A stretch of DNA of 64,000 bases from Tilletiaria anomala UBC 951. Lineage: Eukaryota; Basidiomycota; Exobasidiomycetes; Georgefischeriales; Tilletiariaceae. Both the position numbers and the translations under genes were made by a program. Positions 1-9,806 of the stretch are shown here, piece after piece (position 1 is the stretch's first letter; each line of letters opens with the position of its first letter). The stretch spans positions 34,190 to 98,189 of the forward strand of contig NW_013546952.1 in the NCBI RefSeq assembly GCF_000711695.1, given 5' to 3'. The notes below the pieces were generated by a model. That model worked only from the letters and a program-made list of their open reading frames with translations, made no database searches and was not told the origin of the DNA.

Positions 1-1408
1 CACTGACATCGCCTTGCCATCGCTAGCGAGCGCTTGGAGCAGATTGGCGACGAGCACAGGCGCTTGAGAGGCAATCGCAGCTGTCGTCTTGGAAGTGGCC
101 AAGCTTGAAGAATCGCCGATGGACCAGATGTTCTTGTATTTCTTGTGCTGGGTGGTGGCTTGATCGACGTCGACGAAACCCCCTTCAGCAGCAGCCAGAG
201 GCGACGACTTGATCCACGGGAGCGGACCCATGGGCGGTGTAGCGTGCAGCAAGTCGTACTGCTTTTCGAGAGGCGACTGCCCGTCCGGACGGTTGAAAGT
301 TGCTACTTTGCGCTTCGGGTCAATCTTAACCAGGTCATGCTGGAACAGCCCTTCGACTTGGCGCTCCTGACGCATCTCATCTAAGACTTTGCTGTACTTA
401 GGTGCAGAGAACATCGTGGGCATACCGGTTGCGAATGTGATCTGTACGCCTTTCGAAGGATCTGATGGACTGAAGACACCGCGTTGCTTCCAGTGGTCCA
501 GAGCAAGCCACATGGCCTTTTGTGGCGCTCCGGCGCATTTGATGAACCCTGCTGGCTGTGTAAAGATTGCACGACCTCGGTCCAGCGAGGTGATCAGCGG
601 GAAGACGTCAGAGCACGTATCCTGTTAGTGCACCGGTGAATGTCAGCGTAATCCGCAAAGTTGCCGTTTGAGCCATACAGTAACTCACATAGCTGTAAAT
701 GCTGCTTACGCCTGAGCTTTTCGCATCTCTCAGTGCCTCTTCTAGACCTTCAATGCCGGCCCAGTTAATGTGAATGCCTGGGCAGACGACGAGCTGCTCA
801 TATTCGATCGTCCTTCCATCCCGCGTCTCGATGCGGTTCTTCTCAGGTTCAAAGCTCTCAACCGCATCTTGAAGATGATCGATCTTCGATTGTCCTTGTG
901 CGTCTTCCGAGGAAGTAGCGAACAACTCGCGCATCGGCTTCCTGAACTCTTCTTTGGGCTTAAGTCCAGCCCCAACGAGCGTCCATCCTGGCTGATAGTC
1001 ATGTGTTTCTGACGGATCGATGACGAGGATGTTCTGCGCGGAAGAGTCGCCAGCGTCGAAGAAGCCCGAAAGAGCGAGCTGATGCGAAACCGCCTGGCCG
1101 GCGGCACCTGCACCGACAACGACGACGCGGTACGAGTGGGTACGAGCAATGCCGATGGCGGCTGAAGCGTCCGCGACGGTGGCAATGGATCTACGTACTC
1201 CAGTCGGCGCATTCAGCGCCACAGGCGCAGGTGCACTTGCAGCGTTTGCTCTTTGAGAGGATGTTTTCACAGCAAAGGTGATGGACCTTGCCATTGAAGA
1301 AGCGCCGGTCACGCGAGCTGCAACGCGGGCGCTGGAGCGGCTGCCGCTCGCAAGCAGCTGCTTGCCGCAGCTGCTGGTTACTGTAGCCGTCGTGCCTCCC
1401 ACAACCAT
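1..1408 (-). CDS. Sulfide:quinone oxidoreductase, mitochondrial (3' end beyond window)
   Basis: Oxidises sulfide at the mitochondrial inner membrane and passes electrons through FAD to ubiquinone (Hmt2/SQOR family). Exon 1 is 689-1408 and exon 2 runs from 621 off the window; the 67 nt intron (622-688) has a GTGAG donor and a CTAACAG end, and the phase is preserved. The N terminus is rich in Arg, Ser and Ala with no early acidic residues, as a mitochondrial presequence should be, followed by the FAD dinucleotide motif GAGAAG at residues 99-104. Exon 2 carries the family motif KCAGAPQK with its redox cysteine. The second expected cysteine, in the family stretch GDC..LPTSKT, reads GDSSSLATSKT here. 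I chose the ATG at 1408 for its good context (ACA before ATG). In-frame ATGs also occur at 1777, 1738, 1648 and 1294, so the start is not certain. The C-terminal membrane-anchoring part lies outside the window. Confidence 0.9.
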
Positions 1409-2316
1409 TGTGGCTGTGCTCTGTCCTCGAGCAGATTGGGGGCTGCGCGGCGGTCTTGTTATGGAAAAAAGAATATCAAAAGTGGCCAAGAAGACCTTGG
1501 GTGGACCAGCCTCGACATCGGGCAGCGTCTCACCAATTTCTGTGGTTAACGATGAGCAGTTCGCCTCAGCTGCACATAATATGAGACGCTCTGTCAAAAT
1601 TTCGCCATTCAAGTCAGCTCCTGCTAGAACTATCCTCTGTCCGATCATGCTATCTCTGCGACCGCCGCCCTGAGCCCAACCTCTGTCACCCGTTGTGCGA
1701 GCACCAATGCCGTCGCGCCCGCCGCCGCGGTCGACCATCTCTTCAGTCTTCGCCCGTCGCCGTGTCTGCGTCAACATTCACGTCCGCTAGCTTCGTGCGC
1801 ACGAGGGATAGAGGTGGTGAACTGAGAAGCGATTCCGAACGTCAACGCTAAGCGACACATTGACGGCAACGAGTCCATGCATCCTTCATCAAGTGCTGTA
1901 GTCTGTACTAGCTACTAGTGCTGTGGGGCGTGTAAGCAGCCCGGCTCTCACCTCCCCTGAAGTATGCGAGACCCACGATGTCCTCTTAATCGGTCGTGCT
2001 GAGACCGCACCGCAGCTCGGATTGCGTTCCACCAGCGGCAGAGCATGGTGCTGCAGATAGGCGCACTACTCCATGGGTATCACTCGGCGTCGAGACGCTT
2101 TCGCGTTTGAACCTGAGTTCTTCTTTGCAAGGAGCCGGCGAACGCGACCGCCACGGCAGGTGCACTCAGGGGGTGATTGCTCTGGCGGTAGACTGCTGGC
2201 GACATATTCGATGGCTGCACGACAAGGCATGATATGAGACGCTTGCTTGCAGCGTATATGCTACAGCGTGTACAGTATAGTCTGAGGTACGGCTCGACTC
2301 GAGCATGGTGAACGAC
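1409..2316. other. Intergenic between SQR start and ETF-QO stop
   Basis: About 900 bp holding the promoter and 5' leader of the sulfide:quinone oxidoreductase and the 3' end of ETF-QO. In-frame ATGs from 1777 downwards extend the SQR reading frame into this stretch, so part may be translated or act as upstream starts. No other gene-like structure was seen. Confidence 0.6.
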
Positions 2317-4611
2317 CTATGTGAGCGAGTACTGTAGTGCCGAGCAAGTGCAATGCGAAGAAATCACCGAGAACGGTCAGCATGCTCCAATCAGCACATT
2401 CTTTGGCTGCCTCGTGCCACTCACCTTGGGTCCTCCACCACCCTCTGGAACAGTCCAAGTGATGCTTTGATCCGGCGTTTTGATCGAGCAAGTCTTGCAG
2501 CTGGCGAAAGGCGGCCAGGGCACAGAGTCAGAACGGACATTGCACTCGCACAAGTGCGCGCATATTGTTGCGCCGTGTGGCCGACGGTAACTCACTGGAT
2601 GCAGTTCTGACTGTTGATCACGAGTTTTTTGCCGAGCGCATCCTCACCACCCGCCTCCTCTGCATCGACGTACTCGTACACCGCCGCAGGGCACACGCGT
2701 CCAAGCAGGCCGTCGTACGTGCCGACGTTGCGCTCGACATGTCCCTTATAGTCGGCCTGCTTGACGACGAGGTGGACTGGCTGGTCGTCGGTGTGGTTCG
2801 TGCCAGTACGTGAGACGCTAGTGAGGATGTCGAACGACAGCTGCCCGTCCGGCTTAGGGTAATCGATCGGCCGGCACTGCGAAGCTGGCTTGGTTGCCTG
2901 GTAGTCTTCCTGCTTGTGGTGGAACGTCCATGGCGTCCGGCCTTTGAGGATGAGCGAGTCGAGTCCCGAGTACAGGATGCCGCCATACAGGCCGAGCGGG
3001 TTGTGGAAGCTTGGACGCAAGTTGCGGACCTCCTTTAACTCTTGCATGACGTATGTGTTGTCCAACTTGGTTTTGTAGTCCACCAGGTCGATGCCTGGTC
3101 TCTCTGTGCTGCTCTCACTCTCGCTTTCGCCGCTGGCAGCCCGTCGAGCCAGGATGGCGTCGACGGTAGCCTCTGCGGCAGTCATGCCGCTTTTCATGGC
3201 ATTGTGCGTCCCCTTAATCTTGGGCACGTTGACGAAGCCAGCTGCGCAGCCGATCAAAGCACCACCCGGGAAGTGCAGCTTGGGGATCGACTGATAGCCA
3301 CCTTCGTTGAGCACGCGCGCTCCGTACGCAAGGCACTCGCCGCCTTCGAGCACGTCCTTGAAGAATGGATGGTGCTTCATGCGTTGGAACTCCTTGAACG
3401 GGCTCATGTAAGGGTTCTCATAGTCGAGCGCGACGACGAGACCGACGGAGACCATGCCGTCTTCCATGTGGTACATCCACGAACCACCGTACGTGCGCAT
3501 GTCCATCGGCCAGCCGAGCGAGTGCGTGACGCATCCAGGCTGGTGCTTGTCCTCCTTGACCTTCCACACCTCCTTGATCCCGAGTGCGTACGTCTGCGGA
3601 TCCGCATTCACTGCCTCTCGCAGTCCGAGCTCGCGGATGAGCTGCTGTGTACACGAGCCGTGTGCACCTTCGGCGAAGAGCGTGATGGGTGCGCGGAACT
3701 CCATGCCTGGCTCAAAGGTGTCCTTGGGCTGTCTGGCCTTGTTGAGGCCAATCTCATTCGTGACGATGCCCTTGATCCCTTTCTTTTCCCCATTGGTGCC
3801 TTCGTCCCAGATGATCGACGAGCCTGCGAAGCCGGGGTAGATCTCGACGCCGGCCGCTTCGGCCTGCTCGCCGAGCCATGCAACGACTCTTGACAGCGAG
3901 ACAATGTAGTTGCCCTTGTTGGACATTTGTGGCGGGTGAGGGAGTGGGAACGAACCATTCTTCGTCAGGAAGCGCATATGGTCCTCTGTTGCAGGCTGGT
4001 TGAGCGGTGCCCCGAGCTCTTTCCAATTTGGGAGGAGCTCATCAAGAGCGTTTGTCTGAATGACTGCGCCAGAGAGGATATGGTTACCTATGAGAAGGAG
4101 GGTAGCAGAGCGACTCACGATGAGTGACAGGGTCGATCTAGCAGGTTGCTCCACAGCGCCTCCCAAACTCACCTACTTCGCCGCCTTTTTCGAGCAGTAC
4201 GACGCGAATGTCTTCGCCTTTTTCCTCTGCAAGCTGCTTGATGCGGATGGCTGCGGAGAGACCAGCGGGCCCACCACCGACGATGACGACGTCAGCTTCG
4301 TCTGAGACGCGCTCGATCTTGGCGAGGTCGAAGAGCGCGTCGACGTCGTCGTCTGGTACATCTCTCTTGGCAGCTGTGGAGGTGATGAAATGCCGCCTAG
4401 TGGCAAGAGCAGAGCGAACAGAAGCGACAGTGCGGCGCACCGAAGAGGAGGACGATGAATATGTCAAGCTGCTGTGTGCCGCTGCTGCTGGCCGGGTGCA
4501 AGACTGAAGGGCATTAGCGGTCCGCGATGCATGTGACGAGCTGGGAGACGATACGCTAGTGCGCGCTGCCGCGACGAGCGCGGCGCTGCGACGTGCTGTT
4601 GGGGAGAGCAT
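2317..4611 (-). CDS. ETFDH: Electron transfer flavoprotein-ubiquinone oxidoreductase
   Basis: Takes electrons from ETF (fatty-acid and amino-acid oxidation, dimethylglycine) and reduces ubiquinone in the mitochondrial inner membrane; yeast Cir2 is the counterpart. Four exons: 4173-4611, 2596-4087, 2425-2500 and 2317-2331, giving 673 residues. A Ser/Ala/Arg presequence precedes the FAD motif GGGPAG at residues 112-117. The end of the protein has the four 4Fe-4S ligands: one Cys in VCPAAVYEY, then CIHCKTC, whose central His codon is split by the third intron. The last exon is only 15 nt and encodes YSLT and the stop, completing the family ending GGGGPKY. Exon 2 uses the acceptor at 4088; a second AG further downstream would delete the conserved NHILSGA stretch. 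Its neighbour, SQR, also delivers electrons to ubiquinone. Confidence 0.95.
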
Positions 4612-7443
4612 GGTGATAGAGCAGCGAGTATGAGATACGAGGTGATTTCCCCCCTCTCCCCGTGTTTCTGTCTGCCTTTTTGTCTATGCACTGACCACGA
4701 AGAAGTGAGCATGCAGAAGTAGCATTGGAAAGCAGATGCAACTTGGAGCTCGTCTCTCAAGATGAGACCCCCGCGACCATCAGCTGGACCACGTATGACT
4801 GACTATAGGATGATCTCCCACCGCCCTGTCCGATTCACCCAGCGGCTTAACGGCGGAACTGTGAAAGACCACTGATCGACACGGAAGGGGACTCTGAATC
4901 TATCGTCTGCAAGCAGCGAGGAAGTGTATGCGGGGGAGTCCCGCATCAGCAGCCAATGGGAGAGCGCGCATTTCAGCCATCTTCCCATTCCCTGCGGCCT
5001 TATTCGAGTGGGTACATTTGAATGCGACACTTGTTCGAGGCCGTCGACAGCATAGTCGGTAGTGCGGAGAGACACGCAACCAAGGCTTGAATCGATGAAG
5101 AGCGGTGATGAGACCCGTGGCAAGAGGCGTGCGGCTGGCAGTGCGGACGGGCATCAGGGTATCCGGCACCAGGGATCAGACTCATCGGACTTGCTGAACA
5201 AGCGTCGCTCACTCCCCAGTTGGAAGAGGAGCGCCGATGGGACACTCTCTACCCTTTCACGCTCTACAGATGTATGACAGAACGACTCGAGTACGCTGGA
5301 CGAAGAGTGAGCATTCCTTACCAGCGGCGCTACAAAAATGCCTATGGTACGCCATTAAACCGCGCACCATTGCCTCCATACGAAGCCTTGAACTCCTTGG
5401 CATCCTGCGGCGCGTACAGATGTGCCTTGACGTCGGGCAGGCACTTTTCAAAGTCCGTTCAGACTGCCCGCTTTGAGGTCCGAGACGCTGTCGTCGTACT
5501 CGAGAGTCGAGCAGATCAGGCTGCCGGCGGTTCGGACCGGCGCCCTTGCCGCACGAATCGACGTACTGGGTCAAAATGGTCTCGCTGCTTCCAAGTCATC
5601 TTGGCCGTCTGGCAGACCAGGCTACGGAAGGCAGTCCGGGGCAAAGGGATTAAGGAGCGGATGTCAAAGGTATGTCAGTTCCCCGGACGCTACACAGGAA
5701 ACGGTGGTCCAACACCGCCTTCTATGTCTCATCGTTCACTAGAGTGAGCAGCTGTACCCGTGTACTTGCTACCTGGCCACGGCGAGAAAGGGCGAGCGAG
5801 GAGTGTGCAAGTGTTAGCACCCCGCCGTTGTCCGCGTACCCGACGGCCGAGCACGTCGGTGGAAGGATGGGGTGTGGCCCGAAGTGACTGCAGCGGAATG
5901 CGATGCCATCATATGTGTCGCTATTGTAGCTGTAACGGACCCAGCCGCAGAGGCAGCTTCCGTCGATCGCCATGATGGTTCTGGACGGATACGCTTAAAG
6001 ATTGCAGCTTTCAACTACGGCCTTGCAGGTCCTGTCGAGAAAATGAGAATCCGGGTGCGAACAGTTTATATTGCACTCCATCATGATACCACACTCCTTT
6101 TATAAACGCCGACTCGCATTAACTGTGTTCTGTCAATCACCAAGGCCCAGCTTCGAAAGCAAAGGAGTCGTCACGAGACCATTGCTTATCGTTGCCGTGG
6201 TGTACCGATCTTGAATTAGAACCTCATGTGAAGTGCGACACATCAATCCGTATGTAGGCGGTATGAGTCGAGGCAGTGCGAACGCTAGCAAGGCAGCACT
6301 TGCACCAGGTTGAAAGCCCTCACCGTTGCAGCAACCGATCCGAAATGATCAAAAGGAGGTAAAGACAAGCCGACGTTGTCCTGTCTATACCGTGTATGGA
6401 TTCAGAGTGGAATATACAGGTTGCGGGCAAAGGCGCCAAGCAAGGTCACAAGATGTCTTTTACTCTCCAATCCAGCGCCGCCGTGTGGGCCGATTCAAAT
6501 CCCCTCTATAAAAAGTCAAACACCTTTGCAGTGTGGAAGCAGGTTAAAAGCATTCACATCATGCAATGCATACTTGACCAGGCCCTCGTCTTCTCCAAAG
6601 AGGACACATGTATGTACATAGAGCCAACAGACCTGGGAATCATCGCATTCGCCCAATGTCCAGTCCACATGTCCCAGCCTCCATCGACCGTTGGAACGGT
6701 CTCGGGCTGGCGGCTGGCACGCGTCGCCCTGTTGCGTCACGCCCCACCCATCGGAAAGGCACTGCCTGCGCAGGCTGCCAAGCCGTGTGCAAATTCTTTC
6801 GTAACATGCTTCATTCGGAAATGGCAAAAGATTCGACCTCTCTCGCAGGCGCTGAAGCGTCGACGTCTGTAATCCTGCTGTAGGTTGTTGCGTATGGATG
6901 CGCTCAAGCTTGTCCCGATCCAAAATCCTTCCCCGGGACCGTCGTGACGAGACTGTTGTTGATCGGTGTTTCGATTTTCGGGGCTTCGGCATTTCCCCCG
7001 CCGGCCTGTCTGTTGGTCGAGTGCCTGGAGCACACAGCATTGCGCGACTCTTCCCGCTGCGCTACGCTGGCTGCGACCGCAACTTGGGTGGACCTTTGAT
7101 GCACTCATCACAACTCCCTGAAACTTCACCTCACAGTAACCTCCGCTTGCCGATGGCTATCAATAGCTCACGCTTCTATAGCACCTTCAAGGTTGGGAGA
7201 ACATCGGTGTACTTCAGAAAGGTTGTGGCACGTGGCTGTCAGCAAGCCGGTGTGCAGCAGAAGTATTAGCCTTTGCCCGGGGCAAGCTGCGCTCGGTCTC
7301 ATACAAGGAGCGAGTGAGAGGAGTAGACTCAGGACGTGTATCGTTTCGTGTCTCGTCGCCGGCTTTCTTCGAGCTCGATCGATAAGCTTGTCGACACCGG
7401 CTTCCAATAGAGGTCCGCCTAGGTGGACCAAGGCGTCTTCAAG
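4612..7443. other. Gene-poor 2.8 kb intergenic region
   Basis: It contains the ETF-QO promoter at its left end and the leader of the GT2 gene at its right end. Open frames here are short, lack family features and overlap each other on both strands. Apart from the possible GFA-domain relic at 5260-5973 I see no supported gene or RNA. Confidence 0.5.
5260..5973 (-). pseudogene. Possible relic of a GFA/CENP-V-like zinc-binding protein
   Basis: Reading from an ATG at 5973, the predicted protein begins MAIDGSCLCGWVRYSYN, which matches the N-terminal CxCG...Y signature of GFA (glutathione-dependent formaldehyde-activating-like) proteins. The downstream CHC..C and FC..CG zinc motifs of the family are not found in any frame nearby. 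Further on, around 5290-5560, two coding-like stretches occur in different frames (AGSLICSTLEYDDS, and DVKAHLYAPQDAKEF at about 5380-5430), separated by in-frame stops. I could not build a spliced model joining them. This is inference from one short motif; it may be an unrecognised spliced gene or chance. Confidence 0.25.
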
Positions 7444-9502
7444 ATGCTGTATCTCACCGCTGACAAGTTTCCGGTTTGTGAGTCTTAGCAAGCCCCTCCA
7501 ATGTCCTTTGTTGTCAGAGCAATGCCAGCAAAGCGTGCTTGCCTTACCATCCTCCCGTCCTGCTTTTTCCGTCACTAGTCGTGCCATTCGGCGTCATTGG
7601 CTTTTATAGATACTTTTGGTATCTCATCCGTCTGGCTGCTGCACTCGTCTACAGGCCCATCCCACCGCCGCTGAACCCGACCTACATTGCGTCTGAAGAT
7701 GTCACAATGTGAGTCGTCGCCTGAGTGGATGTCGTAGCGCACTAGCCCTAACGATGATCATTCCTGTTCGCTTGCTCAGCATCGTACCAACCATTGACGC
7801 TGGAGAAGAGTTCAAGGAGGCAGCCTACAGCTGGCTCGAGAGCAAACCGGCGCAAATCATCATCGTCACCGAGGCCAAGATGAAAGGACCGCTGCAGGAA
7901 CTCGCAAACCAAGTCGATCCAAGCAGAATCACAGTCCTGACGGTTCCCAAGGCCAACAAGCGTCTGCAAATGTCGCACGGCATCCGCAACACTATGACGG
8001 ATATCATCGTCTTTGCGGACGACGATGCCATCTGGCCACCGACGATGCTCGAATGGATCCTCGCATGCTTTGAGGACCAGCAGGTCGGAGGCGTGGGCAC
8101 TTCGCAGCGCGTCAAGCCGATCGGAAACCGCATGACGGTGTGGGAGACGCTCGCAGCTTTCCGTCTGTCTATCCGCAACTTTGAGATTGCTTCTAGCACT
8201 CACATCGATGGTGGCGTTCCGTGCCTTTCGGGTCGTACAGCAGCGTATCGAACTGTCATCCTCAAGGACCCAGCTTTTTTACATGTGAGCTGTCCTGTTC
8301 TCAGTCAGAAAGGCGCCCGCTGATTTCGTATTTATTGTGTCAGGGGTTCACGAACGACTACTGGCTGGGCGTGAGTAAATCTTTCCCGCCGCCTACGTGT
8401 TGACATAGAGCTGACGCACGGTTGTCCACCCATGCGTCCTCGTTAATCCACAGAAATATCTGTGAGTCTCCAACATGCAGGCTCAGAGTATCCTCCGCGT
8501 TCCTTTCGCTGACAATGAAAATATCTCTGGCGCTGCATAGACTCAACTCTGGTGACGACAAATTCCTCACAAGATGGCTCGTCAGCCATGGGTGGAACAC
8601 CTACATCCAGGTAAGAATGAGGGGTCGTGCTTCTGCCATGGACCTAGTCCTTTGGCTGAAAGGTCTCCCCTCCTGTGTTTGGCTCCTTCCAGGTCTGTCC
8701 TGAGGTCGAACTGCTCTCCACCATGAAGCCGGATGCGCGATTCTTGAAGCAGGTGCTGAGATGGACGCGCAACACATGGCGGTCAGACATCCGCTCCATA
8801 TTCAAGGAGCGTTATATTTGGACCCGGCACCCTTACGTGGCGTATTGCATGATCGACAAGTTTATCAACCCCCTGACACTCCTCGTCGGTCCATGCTTGG
8901 TCGGGTACCTGCTCTACAAGTCGACCAAGAGCGTCGAGGATGGAGGGTACCACTTGCCTGCGTGGCGCATCGTCGTCTCTTACCTCGTCTGGCTCACGGC
9001 GACGCGCACGCTCAAGCTCCTGCCCCACCTGTGGTTCCGGCCGCAAGACATCATCTACGTTCCAGCGTGTGAGCACACCCAAAGGATCAACTCCATCTGC
9101 TTGCTCGTTGCTGACTTTCTCCCACTGCGGTCACACATAGATATCGCCTTTGGCTACTTCTTTGCCCTGCTGAAGATTTATGCACTCTTCACACTACACG
9201 AGACTGGCTGGGGCACGCGCGTCGGTGTCGGACTACCCGAGGACGCCAATGCAGCAGACCAGGATGCGCAAAACGCGTATGGGTACGAAAGCAAGGAGAG
9301 TCCGTTCAACGACAAGCATGCTGCTGCTTATGGTGCTACTGTTGCGAGCGCTACGCCGAGCACACTGTCAACTCCTCTTCGCGCACCAGACGCCGTGTCG
9401 ATCTCGCAGCGAAGAACGTCGTACAGCTATGCGACGCCATCGCACGCTATCAACGAGCGGCGCCAAGCCGAGAATGTCGAGATGCACTCGCTGCCGAGGT
9501 GA
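7444..9502 (+). CDS. CPS1: GT2 polysaccharide synthase, Cps1/hyaluronan-synthase-like
   Basis: Processive family-2 glycosyltransferase of the fungal Cps1 type, an integral membrane enzyme that extends a surface polysaccharide. Eight exons: 7444-7477, 7579-7708, 7780-8284, 8344-8370, 8454-8461, 8541-8610, 8693-9068 and 9141-9502, giving 503 residues. One N-terminal membrane segment (GVIGFYRYFWYLIRLAAA) precedes the catalytic domain, which contains IIVPTIDAGEEF, the metal-binding FADDDAIWP and the acceptor/processivity motif QVLRW. Three or four hydrophobic segments follow (INPLTLLVGP..., IVVSYLVWL..., IAFGYFFALL...), then a hydrophilic Ser/Ala tail. Exon 1 (MLYLTADKFPVF) was chosen because its GTGAGT donor and the pyrimidine-rich CACTAG acceptor put the conserved VPFGVIGFYRY in frame. 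Exon 5 is only 8 nt. The last intron (72 nt) has no stop and would be translated if retained. Related proteins support hyphal growth and capsule in other fungi. Confidence 0.9.
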
Positions 9503-9806
9503 CGATAGTGCCGCTCACGCCGCCTACCCATAATTCCATCCTCCCTTCCCTGTTGGCTTCCATTGCGTCATGGCCGTCCCAGCATCACAAGGCGCTCAAC
9601 CACCTTTTTGTACGGATAGTCTTTATACGGACACTGTAAGATGTACCATAGAATTTTCCAGCACACATACTTCACGCTTTGTTGTGGTTATTTCACAAGA
9701 TGCGTTTCGACGAGAGCCAGATATAGGGTCAGGCTGCATGTGCCGTGATACAGTGATAAAAGGAAGAGACCCTGGTGCAGCGTGGCGGAGCCAAAGCCGG
9801 GTCATA
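9503..9806. other. Shared 3' region of convergent GT2 and Mam3-like genes
   Basis: About 300 bp between two stop codons on opposite strands. It holds both 3' UTRs and polyadenylation regions; no coding or structural signal beyond that. Confidence 0.6.

Noticed and set aside
3042-3893. 283-codon plus-strand frame opposite ETF-QO
   Set aside because: Shadow of the ETF-QO main exon; no independent motif.
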